Counted from the stretch's first letter, positions 28,501-37,368 are shown. The stretch: 64,000 nt of DNA from an uncultured Acetatifactor sp. (GCA_947624245.1 CANQJL010000010.1:23780-87779); one strand, 5' to 3'. The notes: generated from the letters alone by a model not told the origin. Made by a program: numbers and translations.

Positions 28501-30098
28501 CTCCTCATCACGATATCTATTCCATTGAGGATCTGGCACAGTTGATCTACGATCTGAAGAATGCCAACAAGGACGCTCGCATATCGGTGAAGCTGGTGTC
28601 CGAGGCCGGCGTGGGAACCGTGGCGGCCGGCGTGGCAAAGGCCGGCGCGCAGGTAGTGCTGGTGTCGGGATACGACGGAGGTACCGGAGCGGCGCCGAGA
28701 AGCTCCATTCACAATGCGGGACTTCCTTGGGAGCTGGGCCTTGCGGAGACCCATCAGACCCTGATCATGAACGGTCTGCGGGGCAAGGTGCGCATCGAGA
28801 CCGACGGTAAGCTAATGAGCGGCCGCGACGTGGCCATTGCCGCGATCTTAGGCGCGGAGGAATTCGGTTTTGCCACCGCTCCTCTGGTGACCATGGGCTG
28901 TGTGATGATGCGTGTCTGCAATCTGGATACCTGCCCCGTGGGCGTGGCGACGCAGAATCCGGAGCTGAGGAAGAATTTCCGAGGCAAACCCGAGTATGTG
29001 GAGAACTTCATGAAGTTCATCGCACAGGAGCTGAGGGAGTACATGGCGGCCCTGGGCGTGCGCACCGTAGATGAGCTGGTGGGCCGCACGGATCTGTTGA
29101 AGGTAAAGGACAATCTGACCGACAGTCAGCGCCAGGTGGATCTCAGTCTGATTCTGGCAAATCCTTACAGGGACACCGATCAAAAGGTCACCTTCGATCC
29201 CGCGCAGGTGTATGACTTTGAGCTGGAGAAGACGCTGGACGAAAAGGTGCTTTTAAAGCAGTTGAAAAAGGCCATCGAAAACGGGCAGAAGCGCAGCATC
29301 GAGGTTGACGTGGGAAATACGGACAGGGCCTTCGGCACGATTTTGGGAAGCGAGATCACAAAAAAGCTGGGCGACAACGTGGAGGAGGATACCTACCATG
29401 TCCTGTGCAACGGCGCAGGCGGACAGTCCTTCGGCGCATTTATCCCGAAGGGACTTACCCTGGAGCTGGTGGGCGACAGCAATGATTACTTCGGAAAGGG
29501 TCTTTCCGGCGGCAAGCTGATCGTGTATCCGCCCAAGGGAAGCAGGTTCAAGGCAGAGGAAAACATTATCATCGGAAACGTGGCACTGTACGGCGCTACC
29601 AGCGGCAAAGCGTTCATCAACGGCGTGGCGGGCGAAAGATTCTGCGTCCGCAATTCCGGCGCCAGCGCGGTGGTGGAAGGCGTGGGCGACCACGGGTGCG
29701 AGTACATGACGGGCGGACGCGTGGTAGTGCTGGGCCGCACGGGGAAGAACTTTGCCGCCGGCATGAGCGGCGGAATCGCGTATGTCCTGGACGAGGAAAG
29801 CGACCTGTACCAGAGGCTGAACAAGGAGATGGTCTCCTCCAGCGAGATCACATCTAAGTATGATGTGCTGGAGTTAAAGGGTATGATTCAGGAGCACGTG
29901 GCGCTTACCAATTCCGCAAAGGGCAAAGAGATACTGGATAATTTCGGAGAATATCTGCCTAAGTTCAAGAAGATCATTCCTCACGATTACGAGAGGGTGT
30001 TGAAGACGATCGTGCAGATGGAAGAAAAAGGCTTGAGTGCGGAGCAGGCGCAGATTGAAGCGTTCTATGCGAACACGGGAAGTAAGAGAGGTGACTGA
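25542..30098 (+). CDS. gltB: Glutamate synthase large subunit
   Basis: The 1518-residue enzyme has the N-terminal glutaminase domain with nucleophile C23 after a 22-residue propeptide (EHDNCGIGACV). The central and FMN-binding barrel domains follow, with the GEGGEDLERL and AKPGEGGHLPGGKV loops. Next come the 3Fe-4S cysteines in the GCVMMRVCNLDTCPVGVATQ region and the C-terminal beta-helix. It makes two glutamates from glutamine and 2-oxoglutarate. The start is ATG 25542 after AAAGGAG. The gltD start lies 1 base after its stop. Confidence 0.97.
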   Translation: MFDAKKEQPAAPLYREEFEHDNCGIGACVNINGEKSRETVENALKIVENLEHRAGKDAEGKTGDGVGILTQVPHKFFARVTKPLGIELGKEREYGVGMFFFPQEELRRNQAKKMFEIIVEKEGLEFLGWREVPTFPNVLGHKAVECMPHIMQGFVKKPADVEKGLPFDRRLYIARRLFEQSTEDTYVVSFSSRTIVYKGMFLVGQLRTFYADLQSEDFVSAIAMVHSRFSTNTNPSWERAHPNRLMVHNGEINTIRGNADKMLAREENMESEYLKGQMHKVLPAISKTGSDSAMLDNTLEFLVMSGMDLPLAVMIAIPEPWANNKAMSQSKRDFYQYYATMMEPWDGPASILFSDGDIMGAVLDRNGLRPSRYMIADNTLILSSEVGVLDIDPTTIKVKERLRPGRMLLVDTVQGKVISDEELKEKYASRQPYGEWLDSNLVFLKDLTIPNQRVPEYTYEERQRMQKAFGYTYDELKTSILPMAKNGGEAIAAMGVDTPLPVLSKTHHPLFHYFKQLFAQVTNPPIDAIREEIVTSTTVYIGTEGNILHETPKNCNMLRVNNPILTNTDLMKIKNMHVEGFQVEVVPITYYKNTSLERAIDRLFVEVDRAYRDGVNILILSDRGVDENHVPIPSLLAVSALNQYLVRTKKRTRVALILESGEPREVHHFATLLGYGACAINPYLAQESIKELIDNHMLDKDYYAAVNDYNNAVLHGIVKIASKMGISTIQSYQGSQIFEAIGIAPEVISKYFSNTVCRVGGITLKDIERQVDELHSQAFDPLGLGNDLTLDSPGHHKMRSGGDEHLYNPATIHMLQESTKRGDYKMFKQYTAMVNDENSVRNLRGLMDFNYPKKGIAIEEVEPVESIVTRFKTGAMSYGSISKEAHETMAIAMNRLHGKSNSGEGGEDLERLTVGPDGLNRCSAIKQVASGRFGVTSRYLVSAKEIQIKMAQGAKPGEGGHLPGGKVYPWIAKTRHSTPGVSLISPPPHHDIYSIEDLAQLIYDLKNANKDARISVKLVSEAGVGTVAAGVAKAGAQVVLVSGYDGGTGAAPRSSIHNAGLPWELGLAETHQTLIMNGLRGKVRIETDGKLMSGRDVAIAAILGAEEFGFATAPLVTMGCVMMRVCNLDTCPVGVATQNPELRKNFRGKPEYVENFMKFIAQELREYMAALGVRTVDELVGRTDLLKVKDNLTDSQRQVDLSLILANPYRDTDQKVTFDPAQVYDFELEKTLDEKVLLKQLKKAIENGQKRSIEVDVGNTDRAFGTILGSEITKKLGDNVEEDTYHVLCNGAGGQSFGAFIPKGLTLELVGDSNDYFGKGLSGGKLIVYPPKGSRFKAEENIIIGNVALYGATSGKAFINGVAGERFCVRNSGASAVVEGVGDHGCEYMTGGRVVVLGRTGKNFAAGMSGGIAYVLDEESDLYQRLNKEMVSSSEITSKYDVLELKGMIQEHVALTNSAKGKEILDNFGEYLPKFKKIIPHDYERVLKTIVQMEEKGLSAEQAQIEAFYANTGSKRGD

Positions 30099-30099
30099 A

Positions 30100-31593
30100 A
30101 TGGGAAAGCCGACCGGTTTTATGGAGTATAAGAGGGAAGTCAGCAAGGAGCAGGATCCCAAGAAGAGAATCAAACACTTTAACGAGTTCCATGAGCATCT
30201 GCCCAGAGACAGGCAGATGCTGCAGGGGGCGCGGTGCATGGAGTGCGGCGTGCCGTTCTGCCAGTCGGGCATGATGATCTGCGGCATGGCCAGCGGATGT
30301 CCGCTGCACAATCTGATACCGGAGTGGAACGATCTGGTCTATACGGGAAACTGGGAGCAGGCATACAGCCGTCTGAAAAAGACCAACAATTTTCCGGAGT
30401 TTACCTCCAGAGTGTGTCCCGCGCTGTGCGAGGCTGCATGTACCTGCGGCCTGAACGGGGATCCCGTGTCTACCAAGGAGAATGAGTACGCCATCATTGA
30501 GAATGCCTACGAGCAGGGCTATGCGGCTGCAAAGCCTCCCAAGGTGAGAACGGGAAAGAAGATCGCCGTGGTAGGCAGCGGCCCTTCCGGGCTGGCCGCG
30601 GCGGATCAGCTGAACAAACGCGGACACTCCGTGACGGTGTATGAGAGAAGCGACCGCATCGGCGGGCTTTTGATGTACGGTATTCCCAACATGAAGCTGG
30701 AGAAACAGATCGTAGAGAGAAAGCGGAAGATCATGGAGGAGGAGGGCATCACCTTTGTCACGGGAGCAGATGTGGGCAAGGACATAAAAGCCGACAAGCT
30801 GCTGCGGGATTTTGACAGGGTGGTACTGGCCTGCGGAGCTTCCAATCCCAGAGATATCAAAGCGCCCGGCAGGGATGCCAAGGGAATCTACTTTGCCGTG
30901 GACTTTCTGAAGGCCAACACAAAGAGTCTTTTGGATTCCGATTTTGCGGATAAACAGTACGTTGACACAAAGGATAAGCATGTGGTGATCATCGGCGGCG
31001 GTGACACAGGAAACGACTGTGTGGGAACGTCGATCCGTCACGGCGCAAAGAGCGTGACGCAGATCGAGATGATGCCGAAGGCGCCTGATGTGCGCGCCGA
31101 GAACAATCCCTGGCCCGAGTGGCCCAAAATCTGCAAGACGGACTACGGCCAGCAGGAAGCCATCGCGGTGTACGGCCATGATCCCCGTATCTACGAGGCT
31201 ACTGTGAAGGAATTCATCAAGGACAAGAACGGCAGCTTAAAAGCGGTGAAGATCGTGAAGCTGTCCTGGGAGAAGGACAAAGCCACCGGACGCATGAACA
31301 TGAAAGAAGTGCCGGACAGCGAACAGATCCTGGACGCGGACATTGTGCTGATAGCGGCAGGATTTCTGGGAACGCAGAGCTATGTGGCGGAAGCTTTCGG
31401 CGTGGAGCTGAATGAGCGTACCAACGTCAAAACGCAGGCCGGCGCCTACCAGACCAGCAGGGAGAACGTGTTCGTCACGGGCGACATGCACAGAGGGCAG
31501 TCTCTGGTGGTATGGGCGATCCGAGAGGGAAGAGAAGCGGCAAGAGCCGTGGACGAGAGCCTGATGGGATATTCCAATTTGGTAGTGCAATAG
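30100..31593 (+). CDS. gltD: Glutamate synthase small subunit
   Basis: The 497-residue flavoprotein has the N-terminal 4Fe-4S cysteine region (CMECGVPFC, CPALCEAACTCG), an FAD dinucleotide site (VVGSGPSGLAAADQL) and an NAD(P)H site (IIGGGDTGNDCVGTS). It passes electrons from NAD(P)H to GltB. The ATG at 30100 follows AGAGAGGTGAC, and gltB stops 1 base before. An intrinsic terminator closes the operon. Confidence 0.97.
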   Translation: MGKPTGFMEYKREVSKEQDPKKRIKHFNEFHEHLPRDRQMLQGARCMECGVPFCQSGMMICGMASGCPLHNLIPEWNDLVYTGNWEQAYSRLKKTNNFPEFTSRVCPALCEAACTCGLNGDPVSTKENEYAIIENAYEQGYAAAKPPKVRTGKKIAVVGSGPSGLAAADQLNKRGHSVTVYERSDRIGGLLMYGIPNMKLEKQIVERKRKIMEEEGITFVTGADVGKDIKADKLLRDFDRVVLACGASNPRDIKAPGRDAKGIYFAVDFLKANTKSLLDSDFADKQYVDTKDKHVVIIGGGDTGNDCVGTSIRHGAKSVTQIEMMPKAPDVRAENNPWPEWPKICKTDYGQQEAIAVYGHDPRIYEATVKEFIKDKNGSLKAVKIVKLSWEKDKATGRMNMKEVPDSEQILDADIVLIAAGFLGTQSYVAEAFGVELNERTNVKTQAGAYQTSRENVFVTGDMHRGQSLVVWAIREGREAARAVDESLMGYSNLVVQ

Positions 31594-31610
31594 TATTAAG
31601 TTTTGCAGGA

Positions 31611-31640
31611 AACGACATGATATCGGTCATGTCGTTTTTT
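31611..31640 (+). terminator. Intrinsic terminator after gltBD
   Basis: AACGACATGA and TCATGTCGTT form a 10-bp stem with a six-base loop and a T-run of six. Confidence 0.92.
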
Positions 31641-31642
31641 GC

Positions 31643-31671
31643 TTGATATTATTCGTAATTTCGAGTAAAAT
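31643..31671 (+). promoter_or_regulatory. Promoter for the YhcG-type nuclease gene
   Basis: TTGATA (31643-31648), 17 bases, TAAAAT (31666-31671). It begins just after the gltBD terminator. Confidence 0.55.
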
Positions 31672-31722
31672 AACAACAGAAATTTGTAAAACTGTTTCTC
31701 TGTCAAGGAGGATAATGATAAG

Positions 31723-32745
31723 ATGGCAGACTTTGAGCCTGAAATTTACGAGGACATTTATTCTGAAATAAAAGAAGCTTTGCTTGCTTCAAGGAATCAG
31801 GCATACGCCGCCGTGAATTTTACCATGGTGCAGGCGTATTGGCAGATTGGCCGCATTATCGTGGAGCATGAGCAAGAGGGAAACTTGCGGTCCGGCTATG
31901 GAAAGTCTGTGCTGCAGGAGTTGTCTAACCGTTTGACAAAAGAATTCGGAAAAGGTTTTTCCGTGCGGACGCTCCAGCAGATGAAAAAGTTTTATGTTAT
32001 GTTTCCAAATACGAACGCACTGCGTTCGCAATTGACATGGACACATTATCGCCTGCTTTTGTCAGTGGAAAATGAACAGGCGCGACAGTGGTACATGAAT
32101 GAAGCTGTGGCATCTGCGTGGTCAAGCCGCCAGTTGGAACGACAGATTTCCACGTTGTATTATGAGCGTCTTCTTGCAAGCAGAGAAAAGGAGCCGCTTA
32201 AAGCTGAAGCTGACGAATTGATGGCGCCGTTGGAGACAGAAGAATTCATCAAAGATCCGTATGTGCTGGAATTTCTTGATTTGAAAGATTATCCGGCTTT
32301 GCGGGAATCCGATCTGGAGCAGGCGCTTATCGACAAATTACAGGAGTTTCTGTTGGAACTCGGACGCGGTTTTTGTTTTGTTGCCAGGCAAAAGCTGATG
32401 CGATATGAGGATGAGGACTTTTACCTTGACCTTGTCTTTTACCACAGTATTCTGAAATGCCATGTGCTGATCGATCTGAAAGTCGGCAAGCTGACGCATG
32501 GAGATATTGGGCAGATGGACAGCTATATTCGAATGTTCGATGCTCTTCATAAAAACGCAGACGACAATCCGACCATAGGCATTATCCTGTGTTCACAGAA
32601 GAATGAAGCAATTGTGAAATATTCGGTTTTGAATGATGCCCAGCAGATTTTTGCGTCAAGGTATCGTCTGGAATTGCCGACTGCCGAAGAACTGCAGCAC
32701 GAAATTGAAATCGAGCGCAAACGGATTGAGGAACAGGAGAAATGA
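31723..32745 (+). CDS. YhcG/DUF1016 family PD-(D/E)XK nuclease
   Basis: The 340-residue protein has the DUF1016 N-terminal helical domain (YWQIGRIIVEHEQ, FSVRTLQQMKKFY, LTWTHYRLLL) and a C-terminal PD-(D/E)XK core. The likely catalytic residues are in DFYLDLVFYHS and HVLIDLKVGK, with the usual Glu position taken by Asp in front of the Lys. The family is often found near restriction or mobile genes, but here it stands alone with its own promoter and no methylase. Base use is more AT-rich than the flanking gltD, which suggests acquisition. Its substrate is unknown. Confidence 0.88.
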   Translation: MADFEPEIYEDIYSEIKEALLASRNQAYAAVNFTMVQAYWQIGRIIVEHEQEGNLRSGYGKSVLQELSNRLTKEFGKGFSVRTLQQMKKFYVMFPNTNALRSQLTWTHYRLLLSVENEQARQWYMNEAVASAWSSRQLERQISTLYYERLLASREKEPLKAEADELMAPLETEEFIKDPYVLEFLDLKDYPALRESDLEQALIDKLQEFLLELGRGFCFVARQKLMRYEDEDFYLDLVFYHSILKCHVLIDLKVGKLTHGDIGQMDSYIRMFDALHKNADDNPTIGIILCSQKNEAIVKYSVLNDAQQIFASRYRLELPTAEELQHEIEIERKRIEEQEK

Positions 32746-32768
32746 TTATATACAAACGGCAAAACCAA

Positions 32769-32793
32769 TATATCAATATCGGTATATCAATAT
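32769..32793. repeat. Two 11-bp direct repeats TATATCAATAT
   Basis: Copies at 32769-32779 and 32783-32793, upstream of a consensus promoter. They are candidate binding sites for a regulator of the next operon. Confidence 0.5.
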
Positions 32794-32807
32794 TGTCCCG
32801 CTAATTG

Positions 32808-32836
32808 TTGAGAATCGGAAGCATATCTGGTATAAT
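32808..32836 (+). promoter_or_regulatory. Strong sigma-A promoter for the acyltransferase operon
   Basis: TTGAGA (32808-32813), 17 bases, consensus TATAAT (32831-32836) with a TGG just before it (extended -10). Confidence 0.75.
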
Positions 32837-32888
32837 TGTGCAAAATAGTTTTTCAGGCATACTGACAGTGAGGAACCGAGGTCTCAAT

Positions 32889-34133
32889 ATGAGTGAAAAT
32901 ATTTCGTCCCATAGTTTAGCTGAAAATGGCGGGCGTCCTGCCAGACAGGCCAATCTGGAGCTGCTGCGCTGTGTGGCAATGATGATGGTGATCGTCCTGC
33001 ACTACCTGGGCAAGGGAAATCTTCTGGCCGACCCGAAATCTCCGACTATTTATCCGGCAGAATGGCTTCCGTGGCTGCTGGAGTGCTTCTGCTGCGTGGC
33101 TGTGAATGTCTACATGTTCATCAGCGGCTACTTTTTATGCACCTCCTCTTTCAGACCAAGCCGCCTGATACGGCTGTGGCTGCAGGTATGGATGTACTCC
33201 GTGGTCTTCGGCCTGATCGGAGCGCTGACGGGCGTTATGGCGCAGACGGAGTTTGATACCCATTTTATCCTGACGCTGCTCTTTCCCATTTCCATGAAGC
33301 ATTACTGGTTCATGACGGCGTATATTTTTTTATATATTTTCCTGCCCTTCATAGGATCGGCAGCGCGGAAAATGACAAAGCGGCAGATGCAGATCGCGGT
33401 CCTGCTGCTGCTTTTTGTGTTCTGCCTGCAAAAAAGCGTCCTGCCTGTGCGGCTGGAGACGGACAGTCTTGGGTATGACTGCCTGTGGTATCTCAGTGTG
33501 TTTACCGCGGCGGCGTATGTGCGGCGGTTCGGCATTCCGCTTATGGAGAAAAAGGCCGCAGGGATTGTTCTGTATACGGTCTGCAGCCTCTTGGTCTTGG
33601 CGGAAATGGCGGGCCTGCGGCAGATATATCTGCGCACGGGAATGTTGGAAGGAATTCTGAAGGTAAGTCTGGAGTACAATCATATTTTGCTGTTTTTGGC
33701 GGCGGTGGGATTGTTCGCAGCCTTTCAAAGGATAAAGCTTACGGGGCGCCCGGCGCGGTTCGTGTGTAAGATCGCGCCCTATACGCTGGGCGTCTATCTG
33801 CTCCATGAAAATCTGGGACTGCGCTATACCTGGCAGAACTGGTTCGGCGCGGATAAGCTGCTGACCCAAGTACCCGCAAGTGCTGCGGCGGACGGCATTG
33901 CTTCGGATATGGGGGTTCGCATGGGACTTGCCGCCGGAGATACAGGACGCTTTCTGCTGTATACGTTGGCCGCCGTGGTCTGTGTGTTTACGGCCGGAAT
34001 CCTGACGGATATGCTGCGGGCGTTTCTGACCCGCGGATTGGACAGAGCCCTCGGCGTGCTTCCCATGTACAGACGGCTGAAGGGTTTCGTCCAAGGTCTT
34101 GACGAGCATTTTCGGGAGAAGGAGCCTGCATGA
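32889..34133 (+). CDS. Acyltransferase family 3 membrane protein
   Basis: The 414-residue protein has about ten membrane helices. The opening NLELLRCVAMMMVIVLHY, with its conserved Arg and His, marks the acyltransferase_3 (OafA-like) family, which O-acylates surface sugars or lipids. The start is ATG 32889 after GAGGAACCGAGG; the first 15 residues are Ser/Asn-rich and cytosolic. The stop overlaps the next gene (ATGA), so the two are coupled. The closest functional neighbours are exopolysaccharide or wall-glycan modifiers. Confidence 0.88.
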   Translation: MSENISSHSLAENGGRPARQANLELLRCVAMMMVIVLHYLGKGNLLADPKSPTIYPAEWLPWLLECFCCVAVNVYMFISGYFLCTSSFRPSRLIRLWLQVWMYSVVFGLIGALTGVMAQTEFDTHFILTLLFPISMKHYWFMTAYIFLYIFLPFIGSAARKMTKRQMQIAVLLLLFVFCLQKSVLPVRLETDSLGYDCLWYLSVFTAAAYVRRFGIPLMEKKAAGIVLYTVCSLLVLAEMAGLRQIYLRTGMLEGILKVSLEYNHILLFLAAVGLFAAFQRIKLTGRPARFVCKIAPYTLGVYLLHENLGLRYTWQNWFGADKLLTQVPASAAADGIASDMGVRMGLAAGDTGRFLLYTLAAVVCVFTAGILTDMLRAFLTRGLDRALGVLPMYRRLKGFVQGLDEHFREKEPA

Positions 34134-36187
34134 AGAAAACGTATCTGAAGAATGTTCTGGAAAATATATTTGTCCTGATACTGGCGTTCTACCCTCTGCG
34201 GCATATTGCATGGGGGCTGGATCTGTGGGATACGGGTTATAACTACGCCAATTTTCAGTACATGGGAACCGAGCACATGGACTCTATGTGGCTGTTCTCC
34301 ACCTATCTGGCCAACGCGGTGGGAAGGCTGCTTACAAAGCTTCCGAACGCAGGGAGCCTTTTGGGAATGAACCTGTATACGGGGCTGTTCGTGAGCATTC
34401 TTGCGCTGACGGCCTTTTTCTTTTGCTGCAAGGTGCTTAAGATGCCGTTATTTTTGACGTTTGTGGGAGAGCTTGCGGCCATAAGTATGTGCTGGTGCCC
34501 GACGGCGCTTTTGTACAATTATCTGACCTACCTGCTTTTGCTGGTGTGCATGATCCTGCTGTATCAGGGGCTGACAAAGGAGAAAAAATGGTGCCTCTTC
34601 GCGGCAGGGGTCTGTCTGGGGGCCAATGTGCTGGTCCGGTTCTCCAACCTGCCGGAAGCGGTACTGATCCTTGCGGTATGGGGATATGACTGGCTTTTGT
34701 TCCGCGAACGAAAAAAGGCGGACAGCGAGGAAGAAGAAAGACCGCGGCTGTGGCCGACGCTTCTTCGGCACACGCTCTGGTGCCTGCTGGGGTACTTGGC
34801 GGCTTTGGCGGTACTGTTCGGATACATTCATCTGCGCTACGGCATGGGGGCTTATGTGGAGGGAATCGGACGGCTCTTTGCCATGACGGACGTGGCCACC
34901 GACTATAAAGCGGCCTCTATGCTGCGGGGCGTGATCGGCGTATATGTGGACCATCTGTATTGGGTGAAGCGCATCGGCATTCTGATCTTGGGAGGTATGG
35001 CGATTCTTTTCCTGTCCGAAAGAGCCGGAGCAAAGCTGGATCACGCGCTGAGAAAATCGGACGCCCGCAGCGCCCGGCTTGTAAAAGCAGCTGTGAGGAT
35101 CCTTGTGGGGCTTCTCGGCGTGGCCGCCGCAGTCTGGCTTTACCGGAAAGGCCTTTTGGAGCTGATGCCTTGGGAGGACGCCGCAGTGTGGCAGCGGGCT
35201 GCAGTATTGGCGGCGGTGCTCGGTGTAGTGACGGCTCTTGCCTACTGCCTGGGCGCGCGGGCATTTTCTGTGCTGCTTGGGATCGCCATGCTGGGCTGGC
35301 TCTGGTTCAGGGGATTCTGCTCTACGGCATATTACAGCTATGACTCGATACTGCGGCCTGCCGTCCTGTTCCTGATGCTGGCGATGCTGATCGCAGTGGT
35401 CCGTATTCTGTATCCGAAGTGTACGAAGGAAGAGAAGCTGATCGGTATGCTGGTACTGCTTATCGTGGCGGTCACCTCGATCGGCAGCAATACGGGAGTA
35501 TTTCCGAGCATGAACAATCTGTTTGTTGCCGCGCCCTATGTGCTGTGTCATTCCTGGGGATTTCTTCGGAAGATAGGGGAGGTGCGGATTCGGAGAACAG
35601 CGCTGTCCTCGCTGCCGGCGAAAGGAATGCTTGCGGCATTTCTTGTGCTGTGTCTGTTTCAATTCGGAATGTTCGGACAAAGCTTTGTCTTTGCGGAGGC
35701 CACCGGTGTACGGAATCCGGACAGCTATGTGGAAAACAATCCCGTTCTGAAGGGGATTCGAATGAGCGGGGACAAGGCGAGCTGGCTGAGCGGTCTCAGT
35801 GAATATATTAACGATAAGGGCCTTGCGGGACAGGAAGTCATTCTGTACGGAAATATTCCTGCGCTGTCCTATTATCTGCAGATGCCGGCGGCGTTCAACT
35901 CCTGGAGCGATTTGGATTCCTACAGCAGGGAGCAGATGGAGACGAGGCTGGAGGCCATATCCGAGGAGATGAAATCCGGCGGTGAGCGGCCCGTGGTCAT
36001 TGCGGAGAAAAATTATGCCCTTTATCTGGCGGGGGGCAGCAGCGCTCTGCGGGAACTTGCGGATGGGAATCCGAATATGGCCCGTGAGATAGAGGAAGAT
36101 CAAAAGTGGCTCCTGCTGGTGGATTTCATGGAGGAGAACGGTTACGAACCCGACTATAGCAACGAGAAGTTTACTGTGTTCCGATAG
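34130..36187 (+). CDS. Large polytopic membrane protein, GT-C-like, function unknown
   Basis: The 685-residue protein has roughly twelve membrane helices followed by a soluble C-terminal domain of about 150 residues. After the first helix comes GLDLWDTGYNYANFQYMG, an acidic first loop resembling the catalytic loop of GT-C glycosyltransferases such as the PMT/ArnT type. I could not name a family. It overlaps the acyltransferase gene by four bases, so it is very probably made together with it. A lipid-linked-sugar transferase for a surface glycan is my inference. Confidence 0.7.
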   Translation: MKKTYLKNVLENIFVLILAFYPLRHIAWGLDLWDTGYNYANFQYMGTEHMDSMWLFSTYLANAVGRLLTKLPNAGSLLGMNLYTGLFVSILALTAFFFCCKVLKMPLFLTFVGELAAISMCWCPTALLYNYLTYLLLLVCMILLYQGLTKEKKWCLFAAGVCLGANVLVRFSNLPEAVLILAVWGYDWLLFRERKKADSEEEERPRLWPTLLRHTLWCLLGYLAALAVLFGYIHLRYGMGAYVEGIGRLFAMTDVATDYKAASMLRGVIGVYVDHLYWVKRIGILILGGMAILFLSERAGAKLDHALRKSDARSARLVKAAVRILVGLLGVAAAVWLYRKGLLELMPWEDAAVWQRAAVLAAVLGVVTALAYCLGARAFSVLLGIAMLGWLWFRGFCSTAYYSYDSILRPAVLFLMLAMLIAVVRILYPKCTKEEKLIGMLVLLIVAVTSIGSNTGVFPSMNNLFVAAPYVLCHSWGFLRKIGEVRIRRTALSSLPAKGMLAAFLVLCLFQFGMFGQSFVFAEATGVRNPDSYVENNPVLKGIRMSGDKASWLSGLSEYINDKGLAGQEVILYGNIPALSYYLQMPAAFNSWSDLDSYSREQMETRLEAISEEMKSGGERPVVIAEKNYALYLAGGSSALRELADGNPNMAREIEEDQKWLLLVDFMEENGYEPDYSNEKFTVFR

Positions 36188-36201
36188 CCGCAGTGTGAGA
36201 A

Positions 36202-36238
36202 AGGGTCCGCAGCTTATAAAAGCTGCAGACCCTTTTCT
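36202..36238. terminator. Terminator shared by the membrane operon and asnA
   Basis: A stem of about 12 bp (AGGGTC-GCAGCTT with AAGCTGC-GACCCTT) is followed by TTTTCTTTT on the plus strand. The hairpin contains the last codons and stop of asnA on the minus strand, so it may serve both directions. Confidence 0.75.
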
Positions 36239-37224
36239 TTTGCCATATCCATGACCTCATCGGGCCAGAGGGAGCATTGTACTTCGCATATATGAGCTTT
36301 TCGCAGGAAGAACATACAGATGCGGGACTGACCGATGCCGCCGCCGATGGTAAAGGGAAGTTCCTCGGAGAGAACGGCTTGGTGGAAGGGCAGCTTTGCC
36401 CGCTCCGGACAGCCTGCTTTTTCCAGCTGCTCCAGAAGCGCCTTTTTGTCTACGCGGATTCCCATGCTGGAAAGCTCCAGCGCAATGTCGAGAACGGGAT
36501 AATATACGATGATATCCGCGTTCAGCGCCCAGTCGTCGTAGTCCGGCGCCCGCCCGTCATGGGGCTTGCCGTCTCCCAGCTTGTCGCCGATCTGCATGAC
36601 GCAGACGGCGCCCTTTGCCTTGGTTATGTAATATTCCCTCTCCTTGGGGCTGTAGTCGGGGAACATTTCCTCCAGTTCTTTCGTGGTAATGAAGAAGATG
36701 TCGTGAGGAAGGATCTCCTCGATGTAGTCGTATTCGATCGCCATGTATTTCTCCGTCTTGCGCAGCACATTGTATACCGTGCGGACGGTTTCCTTCAAAG
36801 TCTCCAGATTCCGGTCCTCTCTGGTGATGATCTTCTCCCAGTCCCACTGATCCACATAGATGGAGTGGATATTGTCCGTCATCTCGTCCCTGCGGATGGC
36901 GCTCATGTCCGTGTAGAGCCCCTCGCCTACGGAGAAGCCGTACTTTTTCAAGGCGTACCGTTTCCATTTTGCCAGTGAATGCACGATCTCGCCCTGACGC
37001 CCGTCCTGATACTTGATGTCAAATGTCACGGGGCGCTCCACGCCGTTCAGGTTGTCGTTGAGACCGGAAAGCGGATCCACAAAGAGGGGCGCGGACACCC
37101 GCAGCAGATGCAGACGTTCGGCCAGAAGATTCTGAAAAAAATCTTTTACCGTCTTGATGGCCACCTGAGTCTCGTAGAGGTTCAGCTGGGATTTGTAATC
37201 GGGGGGCAATGTAATGTTCGACAT
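36214..37224 (-). CDS. asnA: Aspartate--ammonia ligase
   Basis: The 336-residue enzyme is AsnA, related to class II tRNA synthetases. Conserved blocks are YETQVAIKTVKDFFQ at the start, RVSAPLFVDPLSGLNDNLNG, VHSLAKWKRYALKKYG, VDQWDWEKI, and IGGGIGQSRICMFFL. It makes asparagine from aspartate, ammonia and ATP in the cytoplasm. I take the ATG at 37224, preceded by AAAGGT on the minus strand; 15 further codons upstream are in frame but lack a site. A perfect 18-bp palindrome lies in its leader. Confidence 0.96.
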   Translation of the reverse strand: MSNITLPPDYKSQLNLYETQVAIKTVKDFFQNLLAERLHLLRVSAPLFVDPLSGLNDNLNGVERPVTFDIKYQDGRQGEIVHSLAKWKRYALKKYGFSVGEGLYTDMSAIRRDEMTDNIHSIYVDQWDWEKIITREDRNLETLKETVRTVYNVLRKTEKYMAIEYDYIEEILPHDIFFITTKELEEMFPDYSPKEREYYITKAKGAVCVMQIGDKLGDGKPHDGRAPDYDDWALNADIIVYYPVLDIALELSSMGIRVDKKALLEQLEKAGCPERAKLPFHQAVLSEELPFTIGGGIGQSRICMFFLRKAHICEVQCSLWPDEVMDMAKEKGLQLL

Positions 37225-37277
37225 AATCTTACCTTTCTGAAATGCCGCGAAGGCAGTCTGATCTATCAATAGCTGCT

Positions 37278-37295
37278 ATACAGCATATGCTGTAT
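37278..37295. promoter_or_regulatory. Perfect 18-bp palindrome upstream of asnA
   Basis: ATACAGCATATGCTGTAT is a perfect inverted repeat without spacer. It lies 54 bases before the asnA start codon and over 70 bases upstream of the radical SAM promoter, so an asnA operator is the more likely role. Confidence 0.6.
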
Positions 37296-37368
37296 CCTAT
37301 ATCATTTAACCGCTTTTTTTGACTTTTGGCAACTGTTTTTTAAGTATTTTGCAATGGAATAAAAACGC

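Noticed and set aside
34448..36103. A 551-codon open frame on the minus strand opposite the GT-C-like gene
   Set aside because: It is the antisense of a membrane protein gene; composition is Gln/His/Arg/Pro-rich with no motif.
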